Assembly: GCA_963809795.1 (NCBI GenBank)
Contig: CAWELN010000007.1
Location: forward strand, 124,001-188,000
Length of the DNA stretch: 64,000 bases
DNA from: DASUAS01 sp963809795
Lineage (GTDB): Bacteria; Actinomycetota; Acidimicrobiia; IMCC26256; DASPTH01
Direction of reading: 5' to 3'
In this document: one piece after another, positions 49,507 through 57,926 of the stretch
Position numbering within the stretch: the first letter of the stretch is position 1
Layout: every line of letters begins with the position of its first letter
Position numbers and translations under genes: made by a program
Notes under the pieces: generated by a model
Databases searched by the model: none
What the model saw: the letters and a program-made list of their open reading frames with translations, nothing else
What the model was told of the DNA's origin: nothing

Positions 49507-50280
49507 GTGCCCAAGCGCGACGACGCCCCCGTCGGGGCCCCTTGTTGGGTCGACCTGCTGACCACGGATCCCGACCGGAGCCGTCAGTTCTACGGCCGCC
49601 TCTTCGGGTGGACGGTCGAGGACCCGGGTGAGGACTACGGCGGGTACGTGAACTTCCTGTCCGAGGGCATCCACGTCGCCGGGTGCATGCGCAACGACGG
49701 CAGCGCCGGCGTCCCCGACCTGTGGTCCGTCTACCTCGCGACCGACGACGCCGAGGCGACGGTCGCCCGGGCGGTCGAGCACGGCGGGCAGGTGATGGTG
49801 CCGGCGATGGACGTCATGACGCTCGGTCGCATGGCGGTCATCGTCGACGTGGGCGGCGCGGTGATCGGGATGTGGCAGCCGGGCGAGCACCGCGGCTTCG
49901 GCATCATCGGCGAACCGGGCGCGCCGGCGTGGTTCGAGCTGCACACTCGCGACTACGACGCCAGCCTCGACTTCTATCGCGACGTGTTCCGCTGGACGAC
50001 GCGGGTCGAGAGCGACTCGCCCGAGTTCCGCTACACGACCCTCGACGTCGGCGAGGAGCAGTGCGCGGGCGTGATGGACGCGGCGGACTTCCTCCCCGAC
50101 GGTGTCCCGGCGAGCTGGTCGGTGTACTTCGGCGTCGCCGACACGGACGTCGCGCTGTCCGAGATCGTGGCCCTCGGCGGTGAGGTGCTCATGGGCACGG
50201 AGGAGACGCCGTACGGGCGCCTCGCCACCGCCGCCGACCCCACGGGCGCGGTGTTCAAGCTCGTCGCGCGCACCTCGTAG
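49507..50280 (+). CDS. Two-domain VOC-family protein
   Basis: 257 residues with two VOC units. The first has APVGAPCWVDLLTTDPDRSR and FYGRLFGWTVEDPG. The second has GAPAWFELHTRDYDASLDFY and RDVFRWTTRVES, with a C-terminal AAADPTGAVFKLV. This is the CFP-30B/antibiotic-dihydroxyacetone-oxidoreductase-like subgroup. It is intact, unlike the two-domain VOC gene at 30106. GTG 49507 has AAGGAG upstream. The downstream hydrolase starts 10 nt after the stop, suggesting an operon. Confidence 0.88.
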   Translation: MPKRDDAPVGAPCWVDLLTTDPDRSRQFYGRLFGWTVEDPGEDYGGYVNFLSEGIHVAGCMRNDGSAGVPDLWSVYLATDDAEATVARAVEHGGQVMVPAMDVMTLGRMAVIVDVGGAVIGMWQPGEHRGFGIIGEPGAPAWFELHTRDYDASLDFYRDVFRWTTRVESDSPEFRYTTLDVGEEQCAGVMDAADFLPDGVPASWSVYFGVADTDVALSEIVALGGEVLMGTEETPYGRLATAADPTGAVFKLVARTS

Positions 50281-50290
50281 GCGTCGCGCC

Positions 50291-50950
50291 ATGGCGACCT
50301 TCGTGCTCCTCCACGGTGCCGGGTCCGACCCTTGGTACTGGCATCTCGTCGCGCCGCAGCTGCGTGACCGCGGCCACGACGTCGTGACCCCCACCTTTCC
50401 CTGCGACGACGACACCGCCGGACTGCCGGACTACGTCGACGCCGCGGTGGCGGCCATCGGCGACCGCGGCGATCTGGTGCTGGTCGCACAGTCGCTGGCC
50501 GGGTTCGTCGCGCCCTTGGTGTGCGACCAGGTGCCGGTCGACCTGATGGTGCTGGTGGCGGCGATGGTGCCGCGTCCGGGCGAGACCGGCGCGGCGTGGT
50601 GGACCAACACCGGGCACGCCGACGCCCGCGGGCCCGACGCGTCCGACGACCCGGTGGTGACGTTCCTGCACGACGTGCCGCCCGACGTCGCGGCCGAGTC
50701 GGCCGCGCACGTACGCGCCCAGTCGGGGACCGTCTTCGACCTCCCCTGGCCGCTCGCGGCGTGGCCCGACGTGCCGACCCGCTTCCTCCTCTGCCGTGAC
50801 GACCGGTTCTTCCCAGCCGACTTCCAGCGTCGGGTGGTGCGCGAGCGCCTCGGCATCGTGCCGGACGAGATGGGCGGCGGACACCTCCCCGCCCTGGCGC
50901 ACCCGCGGGAGCTCGCGGACCGCCTCCTGGCGTACGCCGCTACTCCCTGA
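50291..50950 (+). CDS. Alpha/beta hydrolase
   Basis: 219-residue alpha/beta-fold hydrolase. FVLLHGAGSDPWYWHLVAPQ forms the oxyanion region, LVAQSLAGFVAP is the nucleophile elbow (Ser in QSLAG), RFLLCRDDRFFP carries the acid, and the catalytic His is in GGGHLPALAHP. It is full length for the small EstC-like group that includes methylesterases and salicylate-binding-protein relatives. It is co-transcribed with the upstream VOC gene. Substrate unknown. Confidence 0.88.
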   Translation: MATFVLLHGAGSDPWYWHLVAPQLRDRGHDVVTPTFPCDDDTAGLPDYVDAAVAAIGDRGDLVLVAQSLAGFVAPLVCDQVPVDLMVLVAAMVPRPGETGAAWWTNTGHADARGPDASDDPVVTFLHDVPPDVAAESAAHVRAQSGTVFDLPWPLAAWPDVPTRFLLCRDDRFFPADFQRRVVRERLGIVPDEMGGGHLPALAHPRELADRLLAYAATP

Positions 50951-50983
50951 ACGACGGCGAGCGGTCGCAGTAGTGTCCGCGCC

Positions 50984-51446
50984 ATGACCATCGAGGCGGT
51001 GTCACACATCGCGGTCGGCGTCCGGGACATGGAGGTGGCGCTCGGGTTCTACCGCGACGTCCTCGGCCTGCGCGTCACCGCCGACAACATCGAGGAGTTC
51101 CCCCAGGGCCCGGGACAGGAGCCCGCCCAGCGTCGGGCCGTCTACCTGCGCTGGCTCGACGGCCCGCACGCGAGCTTCATCGTGCTCGACCAGCAGATCA
51201 CGAACGACATCAAGGGTCAGCCGGCCGAGCTGTTCCAGATGGGCTGCCACCACTTCGCGTTCTGGGTCGACGACCTCGACGACATGCTGGCGCGGGTGCG
51301 CGCGGCCGATGTCACCGTCGTGATGGGCGGTGAGGGTCCCGGGGCGGACACCGTCGATGTACGGCGAACCGCCCGGCGGCCGCGTGCGCAGCGCGTTCCT
51401 GCGCGATCCCGAGGGCAACTACGTGCAGCTCGACCAACGGGCGTGA
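50984..51446 (+). CDS. VOC-family protein, one apparent +1 frameshift near the C-terminus
   Basis: ATG 50984 opens a VOC domain (VSHIAVGVRDMEVALGFYRD, VLGLRVTADN, MGCHHFAFWVDDLDDMLARV). After GPGADT (about 51350) the frame loses similarity. One base on, SMYGEPPGGRVRSAFLRDPE and GNYVQLDQRA restore the final strand with the metal-ligand Glu and end at TGA 51444-51446. So one extra base lies around 51348-51356. TAGTGT ends 7 nt before the ATG, a leaderless-type promoter. The corrected protein would be 153 residues. Confidence 0.78.
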
Positions 51447-51462
51447 GCGGCGAGCCGCGCTG

Positions 51463-51897
51463 ATGGACGCCACGTTCGACCACGCCACCATCGCCGTCTT
51501 CGACGTCGACGAAGCCGTGCAGTTCTTCGCGGTGCTGGGCTTCGAGGTCACGAAGTCGGTCCGCATCTCGGGCGCCACGATGGACGCGTACATGGGGATT
51601 CCGGGCATGGAGGCCGACCACGTGACCCTGTCGGTTCCCGGCGCCGAGCCGCACCAGGAGGTGCAGCTGCTGCGCTTCTACCGTCCGGAGCACCTGGTCG
51701 ACCGGACCTCGGGCGACCTCGCCGGCACCGGCTTCAACCACCTGTGCTTCCGGGTCGACGACCTCGACGCCACCGTCGCCGCGTTCGACGCCGCCGGGTT
51801 CCCCACCCGCAACCAACCCATGGACTTCCACGAGCGGAAGCTCGTGTTCCTGGTCGGGCCGGCGAACGTGGTCATCGAGCTGGCGCAGTGGACCTGA
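51463..51897 (+). CDS. VOC-family protein
   Basis: 144-residue VOC-fold protein. ATFDHATIAVFDVDEAVQFF, VLGFEVTKSVRISGATMDAY, GFNHLCFRVDDLDATVAAFD and VGPANVVIELAQW. It lies 16 nt after the previous VOC gene in the same direction, so the pair is probably one operon. It is convergent with the sigma-factor gene (6-nt gap). Ligand unknown. Confidence 0.87.
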   Translation: MDATFDHATIAVFDVDEAVQFFAVLGFEVTKSVRISGATMDAYMGIPGMEADHVTLSVPGAEPHQEVQLLRFYRPEHLVDRTSGDLAGTGFNHLCFRVDDLDATVAAFDAAGFPTRNQPMDFHERKLVFLVGPANVVIELAQWT

Positions 51898-51903
51898 GCC
51901 GCG

Positions 51904-53124
51904 TCAACTGAGGCGGGCCGCCCGCGCCTCCAGGTGGCGCTGCTCCGGGCGGCTGGTCGTGCGCCTCGCCGCTTCGCGGTACGCGGCGCGTGCGGCATCG
52001 AGGTCGCCGGCGCGCTCGAGCAGGTGCGCGCGCACCGCGAGCAGCCGGTGGTGGTCGGCGACGCGCGCATCGTCGTCGAGGGTGGCGAGCAGGTCGAGCC
52101 CCGCCGCCGGCCCGTGCACCTCCGCCACCGCCACCGCGCGGTTGAGCGTCGCCATCGGGTTGGGTGCAACCTGGTCGAGGACCTCGTAGAGGGCGAGGAT
52201 CTGCGCCCAGTCGGTGTCCTCCGCGCTCGGTGCCTCGTCGTGCACCGCCGCGATCGCCGCCTGGAGCTGGTAGGGGCCGAGCGGGACCTGCCCGAGCGTC
52301 GAGGCGATCAGCGCGACGCCTTCCGTGATCAGCGCGTGGTCCCACTGCGACCGGTCCTGCTCGTCGAGGGGCACGAGCGCGCCGTCGGCTCGGCTGCGCT
52401 GACCCCGGCGGGCCTCGGTCAGGAGCATCAGCGCGAGGAGGCCGGTGGCCTCGCCGTCGTCGGGCAGCGTCTCGTGCAGCAGACGGGTGAGGCGGATCGC
52501 CTCGGTCGTGAGATCGGCGCGCTGCAGGTCGTCACCGGCCGAGGTCGCATAGCCCTCGTTGAAGACGAGGTAGAGGACGTGCAGCACGACGCCGAGCCGG
52601 GCGGCGCGTTCCTCGAGCGGCGGGAGCCGGAAGGTCGCCCCCGACGCCTTGATCGACTGCTTCGCCCGGCTGATGCGCTGGGCCATCGTGGCCTCGGGGA
52701 CGAGGAACGCGTGCGCGATCTCCGTGGTGGTCAGACCGCCGACCGCGCGGAGGGTCAGCGCCAGCTGCGAGGGTGGCGAGAGGACGGGGTGGCAGCACAG
52801 GAAGAGCAACGTCAGCGTGTCGTCGTCCGCGGGCACGATCACGTCGCGGTCGGCGCGGAGTCGGGGGGCGATGTCGTCCTCGCGTCGCCGCCGGGCGCCG
52901 TCCCCGCGCAGCTGGTCGATCATCCGTCGCGTCGCCACGGTCGACAGCCACGCCGCCGGGTTGTCGGGTCGTCCCTGGGCCGGCCACTGCACCGCGGCGG
53001 CGAGGAGTGCCTCCTGCACCGAGTCCTCGGCGGCATCGAAGTGGCCGTACCGGCGCACCAACGCGCCGAGGACCTGCGGCGCGAGCGTGCGCAGCAGGTC
53101 CTCGGTGGCCGGCGGGGCGGTCAT
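51904..53124 (-). CDS. ECF RNA polymerase sigma factor with C-terminal TPR-like extension (ECF42-like)
   Basis: 406-residue sigma factor. Region 2 (RYGHFDAAEDSVQEALLAAA, NPAAWLSTVATRRMIDQLRG) and region 4 (TTTEIAHAFLVPEATMAQRI) are followed by a long C-terminal domain (HVLYLVFNEGYATSAGDD, then helical repeats to NPMATLNRAVAVAEVHGP) characteristic of the ECF42/SigJ-like DUF6596 group. These have no membrane anti-sigma factor and depend on the extension for activity. ATG 53124 overlaps the stop of the DGPF gene upstream, the standard ECF42 arrangement. Confidence 0.92.
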   Translation of the reverse strand: MTAPPATEDLLRTLAPQVLGALVRRYGHFDAAEDSVQEALLAAAVQWPAQGRPDNPAAWLSTVATRRMIDQLRGDGARRRREDDIAPRLRADRDVIVPADDDTLTLLFLCCHPVLSPPSQLALTLRAVGGLTTTEIAHAFLVPEATMAQRISRAKQSIKASGATFRLPPLEERAARLGVVLHVLYLVFNEGYATSAGDDLQRADLTTEAIRLTRLLHETLPDDGEATGLLALMLLTEARRGQRSRADGALVPLDEQDRSQWDHALITEGVALIASTLGQVPLGPYQLQAAIAAVHDEAPSAEDTDWAQILALYEVLDQVAPNPMATLNRAVAVAEVHGPAAGLDLLATLDDDARVADHHRLLAVRAHLLERAGDLDAARAAYREAARRTTSRPEQRHLEARAARLS

Positions 53125-53483
53125 GCGTTGTCCGGCGCCTCGTGCATCAGCGGTCGCACCTCGACCTGGCCGAAGCGGGCGAACGGCACCCGGGCCGCGA
53201 TCTCGAGCGCCCGCTCCAGGCTGTCGACGTCGACGATGTCGAAGCTGCCCAGGTACTCCTTGGCCTCGAGGTACGGGCCGTCGGTGACCGCGGGCACGCC
53301 GCCGGCGATGGTCACCGTCTTGGCCAGCACCTGGTCGCCCACGCCGTAGGCGCAGACGAACTCACCCGAGGCCTTCAGCTCGGCCTGCAGCGCGTTGGTG
53401 TCGGCGACGACCTGCGCGAGCTCCTCCTCCGGGAAGGAGCCCCACAGCTCCTCGTTGCCGTAGATCATCAGCATGTACTTCAT
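53121..53483 (-). CDS. DGPF/YCII-domain protein, partner of the ECF42-like sigma factor
   Basis: 120-residue YCII/DGPF-fold protein. MKYMLMIYGNEELWGSF starts the fold and VTDGPYLEAKEYLGSFDIVD contains the DGP motif (DGPY here). Such proteins are encoded next to ECF42 sigma factors and are their main known target. Start ATG 53483. The untranslated region directly upstream holds an 8-bp tandem repeat (53497-53528), and a TGTCGA-type promoter candidate lies at 53574-53601. Confidence 0.92.
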   Translation of the reverse strand: MKYMLMIYGNEELWGSFPEEELAQVVADTNALQAELKASGEFVCAYGVGDQVLAKTVTIAGGVPAVTDGPYLEAKEYLGSFDIVDVDSLERALEIAARVPFARFGQVEVRPLMHEAPDNA

Positions 53484-53496
53484 GAGGTCACTCCCT

Positions 53497-53528
53497 CGGT
53501 GTGTCGGTGTGTCGGTGTGTCGGTGTCT
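53497..53528. repeat. 8-bp tandem repeat upstream of the DGPF gene
   Basis: CGGTGTGT occurs three times in a row (53497, 53505, 53513) followed by CGGTGTCT. It starts 14 nt upstream of the DGPF start codon, replacing any clear ribosome-binding site beyond GGGAGTGA. Copy-number variation would alter the leader length. Confidence 0.85.
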
Positions 53529-53573
53529 CGTGTGCTCGGACCGAGGCGACCCTCGTGGCCGCCTCACCCCCTC

Positions 53574-53601
53574 CGTCGGAGCCGGGATCCCGATCTCGAC
53601 A
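53574..53601 (-). promoter_or_regulatory. Candidate ECF42-type promoter for the DGPF-sigma operon
   Basis: On the minus strand TGTCGA (53601-53596), a 16-nt spacer and CCGACG (53579-53574). As I recall, ECF42 promoters carry TGTCGA at -35 and a CGA-type -10, so positive autoregulation is plausible. The motif was recalled from the literature, not derived here. Confidence 0.35.
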
Positions 53602-53664
53602 TCGCGCCCGGACATAGTTTCGCGGCGGGCAGCACGACGTGAGTGATCCGGAGGCCGCGGCAGG

Positions 53665-55069
53665 ATGTCCCCCCTCGAGCTCGTCGATCCGAAGCGCAAC
53701 CCGTACCTCTCGGGCCGCTTCGCCCCCGTCCACCGGGAGATCGACGCCGCCGACCTGACCGTCGAGGGCCACCTGCCGATGGAGCTCACCGGCGCGTACG
53801 TCCGCAACGGGCCGAACCCCAAGTTCCCGCCCCTCGGCAGCTACACGTACCCGATGGAGGGTGACGGGATGCTGCACGGCGTGTGGCTCGACGGGGGTCG
53901 CCCGCGCTACCGGAACCGGTGGGTGGAGACCCGTGGGCTGCAGGCCGAGGAGCGCGCGGGCAAGGCCCTCTTCGGGGGGTTGATGACCCCCGCGTTCGTC
54001 GACCCGTCGGTCCTGGGCCCCGACCCGGACCCGGGCTGGCCGATCAAGCTCGACGCCTTCATCAACATCGTCCGCCACGCGGGCCGCTACCTCGCGCTGG
54101 AGGAAGGCACACCGCCGTACGAGGTCACGGACGCGCTCGAGACCGTCGGTCGCTACGACTTCGCCGGGGGACTGCCCGCCGGGATGTGCGCGCATCCCAA
54201 GGTCGACCCGCGGACCGGCGACCTGGTGCTCTTCCGGTACGACGTCGAGGAGCCGTTCCTGAGCTGGGCGGTGGTCGGCGCCGACGGCCGGGTGTCGCGC
54301 GCTGCACAACCGATCCAACCGGTCGACCGCGGCTACATGGTCCACGACTGCGCGATCACGGAGCACCACCTCGTGCTCTTCCTCGGGCCCGCGGTGTTCG
54401 ACCTGGCCGCGATGAGCGCGGGCGGACCACTGCTGCAGTGGAAGCCGGAGCTCGGCATGCGGGTCGCGGTGGTGCCCCGCGACCGTGATGGCGGCATCGG
54501 GTGGATCGAGTCCGACACGTTCTGGGTGTGGCATCTCGCCAACGCGTACGAGGACGGCAGCAACATCGTGGTCGATTTCCCCGCGTTCAACACCCTCGGG
54601 TTCCTCGACCCGCACACGCCGGTGGCCGGGGCGTACACGCGCGCCGTGCTCGACCCTGCCGCCGGCACGTTGGAGCGCACGGTGCTGCACGACGGGATCA
54701 GCGAGTTCCCGCGCGTCGACGACCGCCGTCTGGGCCGGCGCCACCGGTACGTCACCGTCGGCGCGGCGTCCGGTGCTGCGCGCACCTCGGGTGAGCACGA
54801 CGTCCTCTGCCGGGTCGACCTCGAGACCGGGGCGTGGGAGTCGTTCGACACCGGTGCGGTGATCGGCGAGGTGGTGTTCGCGCCCCGCCCGGGTGGCACC
54901 GACGAGCTCGACGGCTGGTACCTGACCTTCGGGACGTCGCTCGCACGACGGTCGCTCCTGGCTGTACGTGTGGGATGCCGACACGTTTCCCGGGCCGCCA
55001 CGGGCACGCGTGCACATCCCCCAGCGGGTGCCCAACGGTCTGCACGGCAACTGGTTCGCGGCCGGCTGA
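53665..55069 (+). CDS. Carotenoid oxygenase-family dioxygenase, one apparent +1 frameshift
   Basis: Non-heme iron dioxygenase cleaving carotenoids, stilbenes or related alkenes. Iron-ligand histidines are seen in GDGMLHGVW, MCAHPKVDP and MVHDCAITEHHLV. The frame breaks near 54940-54952 after TFGTSLA; one base on, DGRSWLYVWDADTFPGPPRA and VPNGLHGNWFAAG restore the last strands with the fourth His (GLHGNW) and end at TGA 55067-55069. Without the correction the frame runs on into the patatin gene. ATG 53665 has GGAGG 10 nt upstream. Corrected length is about 467 residues, normal for the family. Confidence 0.82.
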
Positions 55070-55098
55070 GTCGCGCGGTCCGGTTACGGTCGTGCACC

Positions 55099-56022
55099 GT
55101 GACCGACGATGGCCTCGCCCGCCCGATCTCGTTCGACGCCCGCTACGGCGAGGGCGTCGACCGCGCCCTCGTGCTCGGTGGTGGTGGCGTCGTGTTCGTC
55201 GCCTGGCTCACCGCGTACCTCGGCGAGCTCGAGCGCCGAGGGGTCGCGGTCGCGGCCGCCGACCGGGTGGTGGGGACGTCGGCGGGGTCGGTGTTGGCCA
55301 CCGTGGTCGCCGCCGGGCGGCTCGATCGGTTCGGTCGGCTGATCCGCGTCGTCGAGCGGCGCCCGGGCCTCATCGGTCGCCTCGCGCCGGCGACGACGTT
55401 GACACCCAGTCAGCAACGGGCGGTCGACCTCTTCGACCAGGCCGCCGACGCCGCGCCCGACGTGATACGCGCCATCGGTGCCGCTGCCCTCGCGGCGCGG
55501 ACGCCGAGCGTCAACCACTTGCCGGCGAGCGTGGTGCTCATGACGCAGACCTGGCACTGGCCCCCGCATCGCCTGGTCGTCAGCGCGATGGACGCGTACA
55601 CCGGCGAGCGCCTGGTGCTCCACGACGAGAGCGGGGTGCGCCTGGCGCGCGCGGTGGCGGCGAGCGCGTCGGTGCCGGGCCTGTTCGCGCCCCAACCGGT
55701 TGGTGACCGTCGGGCGATGGACGGTGGGGTCTCGGGGAGCGGCATCCACTCCGACCTCGTCGCCGGCGCCGGGCGCGCGCTCGTGTTCCCGATCGTGGGC
55801 GACGTCCCGGAGGGGCGCATGACGATGACACCGGGCGGCACCGCGCGTGAGATCGCCGCGCTGCAGGCGTCGGGGACCGAGGTCGAGGTGCGCCACAGCC
55901 GGCTCCCGCTCGCCACCAACCTCATGGATCCCGCCGAGGTCCCCGCCGCACTCGCGCTCGGGACCCAGCAGGCCGCCGAGGACGCCCCCGAGCTCGCGGC
56001 ATTCTGGGGTCGTGGCCACTGA
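55099..56022 (+). CDS. Patatin-like phospholipase family protein
   Basis: 307-residue Ser-Asp dyad acyl hydrolase. The oxyanion glycine run is VLGGGGVVFVAW, the nucleophile is in GTSAGS and the Asp in AMDGGVSG. The substrate class is lipid acyl esters; RssA-like bacterial members are often regulatory. GTG 55099 is set by TACGGT ending 8 nt upstream and by immediate similarity; the apparent longer frame from the carotenoid oxygenase is an artefact of that gene's frameshift. Its end overlaps the DksA/TraR start by 11 nt. Confidence 0.88.
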   Translation: MTDDGLARPISFDARYGEGVDRALVLGGGGVVFVAWLTAYLGELERRGVAVAAADRVVGTSAGSVLATVVAAGRLDRFGRLIRVVERRPGLIGRLAPATTLTPSQQRAVDLFDQAADAAPDVIRAIGAAALAARTPSVNHLPASVVLMTQTWHWPPHRLVVSAMDAYTGERLVLHDESGVRLARAVAASASVPGLFAPQPVGDRRAMDGGVSGSGIHSDLVAGAGRALVFPIVGDVPEGRMTMTPGGTAREIAALQASGTEVEVRHSRLPLATNLMDPAEVPAALALGTQQAAEDAPELAAFWGRGH

Positions 56023-56386
56023 CGACGACGCGGTTCGCCGCGCCGAGGTGCAGCGGGAGCGGGCGGAGGCCATGGCGGCGATCGCGTCCCTCGAGCAGGA
56101 GTTCGCGGGCATCGTCGAATCGGCCGAAGGGGCGAACATCGACGACGAGCACGATCCCGAGGGCGCGACCATCGCGTTCGAGCGCCAACGCGTCGCTGCG
56201 TTGATCGACGAGCGCCGCCGCCACCTGCACGCGCTCGACGACGCCGAACGTCGGATCGACGCCGGCACCTACGGGACGTGCAGGGTCTGTGGCGGTGAGA
56301 TCGGCGGCGAGCGCCTGCGCGCGTTGCCGAGCACCACCGTCTGCGTGTCCTGTGCGCGAGAGGAGAGCCGTGGAACCACGTCGTGA
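56012..56386 (+). CDS. DksA/TraR C4-type zinc-finger protein
   Basis: 124-residue protein. The N-terminal coiled coil (RAEAMAAIASLEQEFAGIVE, then DDEHDPEGATIAFERQRV) is followed by the C4 zinc finger CRVCGG ... CVSC. In proteobacteria DksA binds RNA polymerase with ppGpp; short actinobacterial members are less understood. GTG 56012 lies inside the patatin gene and the end overlaps the PPOX gene by 17 nt, so translation is coupled. RNA-polymerase binding is not shown by the sequence. Confidence 0.87.
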   Translation: MATDDDAVRRAEVQRERAEAMAAIASLEQEFAGIVESAEGANIDDEHDPEGATIAFERQRVAALIDERRRHLHALDDAERRIDAGTYGTCRVCGGEIGGERLRALPSTTVCVSCAREESRGTTS

Positions 56387-56843
56387 CGAGCTGCGGATGT
56401 ACGGCGAGGTGAGCGAGCACGAGCCGCCGGCGTGGTCGTGGGTCGAAGGCGAGTTGGAGGCGGCACCCACGTACTGGGTGGTCGCGGGCACGACCGGGTG
56501 CCCCGCGGCTCGGCCGGTGTGGGGGGTGTGGCGCGACGCGGTCCTGCACCTGAGCATCGGGAGCCCGACGATCCGACGGGCGATCGACGCCGATCCGCGC
56601 GTCACCGTCCATCTCGAGAGCGGGACCGACGTCGTGATCGTCGAGGGGACCGCGACCGCGGCCCCGACCGCACCCGAGATCGTCCGGGCCTACGACGCGA
56701 AGTACGACTGGTCCTACGACACGCAGGAGTACGGCGACCTCGTACCGGTCGAGCCCTCGGTGGTCAAGGCGTGGCGCGCCGCCGGTTGGGCCGGACGCGA
56801 CAGCTTCACCCACGCCGGTCGCTGGACGTTTCCCCCCGCGTAG
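56370..56843 (+). CDS. PPOX-class (split-barrel) F420/FMN-dependent protein
   Basis: 157-residue split-barrel protein. APTYWVVAGTTGCPAARPVW, GVWRDAVLHLSIGSPTIRRA and VTVHLESGTDVVIVEGTATA match the pyridoxamine-phosphate-oxidase-like fold. GTG 56370 has GAGGAGAG just upstream, inside the DksA gene. It is the last gene of a carotenoid oxygenase-patatin-DksA-PPOX run on the plus strand and convergent with the YbhN-like gene (45-nt gap). Confidence 0.82.
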   Translation: MEPRRDELRMYGEVSEHEPPAWSWVEGELEAAPTYWVVAGTTGCPAARPVWGVWRDAVLHLSIGSPTIRRAIDADPRVTVHLESGTDVVIVEGTATAAPTAPEIVRAYDAKYDWSYDTQEYGDLVPVEPSVVKAWRAAGWAGRDSFTHAGRWTFPPA

Positions 56844-56888
56844 GACTTCGGACGTTCGCGGAGTGTTTGCGAGCAGCTGCGCGCCGCG

Positions 56889-57926
56889 TCAGGCCGCGGC
56901 GGTGGTCGTGCGGTGGCGCCGGCGGAAGAGGATCGAGGCGACGAGCCCGGCCGGCAGCGGGAGCCAGTACGAGAACAGCCGGTAGAGCAGGGTCGCCAGC
57001 ACCGCGTGCTCCGGGGTGACCCCGGCCAGGGCGAGCACACCGGTGAGCCCCGCCTCGACGAACCCGAGCCCGCCGGGCGTGATGGGGATCATCGCCAATG
57101 CGCTCCCGGCCACGAACGCGAGCAGCACGAGCACCGGATCGACGCGCGAACCGACCGCGAGCAGGCTGACGTAGAGGGCCAGGAAGTCGAACAACTGGTT
57201 CCCCAGCGCGGCGGGCACCGCCTGCTTCCAGTTCTCCGCCAGCGCGGTGCGCACGAAGTCACGCGCTTCCACGAAGCGCTGCGAGAGACTTGGATCCGGT
57301 GTCGGCCGGCGGAGCACACGCCGCACGATCCAGTCGAAGAGCCGACCGACGTTGCGCACGACGCGATCGGAGATCAGCAGGATCGACGCGCCGGTGAGGA
57401 GGAAGATGCCGAGGGCGCCGCCGAGGAGCGCGCCCTGCAACAGCTCCGACCTCACCGCCAGCCCGAGCACGATCGCGGGGAGGGCGAGGACCGGCAGCAC
57501 GAACAGGGTGGCGGTCGAGAGCAGGCCGACCGCGGTCAGCGCGGTGCTGGTGGTCGCGCCGTCGAACCCGGCGCGCGTGAGCATCTGGAACATGGTCGCA
57601 CCACCCGTGGCCGCGCCACCCGGCAGCGCGTGACTCAGCGCGTTCCCCGTGAGTTGCGCGCACGCGATGTCGAACCAGTTGTCGGTGTGGAGCGCGATGC
57701 GCATCAACGCCCAGATGCAGGCGAACGCCGCGGCTTCCAGTACGAAGATGGGGACGAACCAGGCCGGGAACACCGCCTCGAGCTGGGGCAGCGATCCGAA
57801 CATCGCGATCAGACCGGGCAGCACCAGGTACAACGCGATCGCGGTGACGGCGAGCAGGAGCAGTCGGAGCGCGATCCGGCGCCGAGCGTGGCCTTGCGGC
57901 GCGGTCAGGTCGACCGAGTCGGTCAC
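56889..57926 (-). CDS. Lysylphosphatidylglycerol synthase TM-region/UPF0104 (YbhN-type) membrane protein
   Basis: 345-residue integral membrane protein with about eight hydrophobic segments beginning LLLLAVTAIALYLVLPGLIA. The family signature (I)PITPGGLGFVEAGLTGVL is near the C-terminus, and ALPGGAATGGATMFQML lies in the N-terminal half. The family is the membrane domain of MprF flippases, also found alone. No aminoacyl-transferase domain is attached, so a transport or flippase-like role is inferred. GTG 57926 is chosen because the reading upstream has no membrane or family character. Confidence 0.87.
   Translation of the reverse strand: MTDSVDLTAPQGHARRRIALRLLLLAVTAIALYLVLPGLIAMFGSLPQLEAVFPAWFVPIFVLEAAAFACIWALMRIALHTDNWFDIACAQLTGNALSHALPGGAATGGATMFQMLTRAGFDGATTSTALTAVGLLSTATLFVLPVLALPAIVLGLAVRSELLQGALLGGALGIFLLTGASILLISDRVVRNVGRLFDWIVRRVLRRPTPDPSLSQRFVEARDFVRTALAENWKQAVPAALGNQLFDFLALYVSLLAVGSRVDPVLVLLAFVAGSALAMIPITPGGLGFVEAGLTGVLALAGVTPEHAVLATLLYRLFSYWLPLPAGLVASILFRRRHRTTTAAA

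Noticed and set aside
53665..56022. A single 785-residue carotenoid oxygenase-patatin fusion
   Set aside because: The junction segment is Arg/Ala-rich nonsense; the real oxygenase end is in the next frame (to 55069) and patatin has its own GTG and promoter hexamer.
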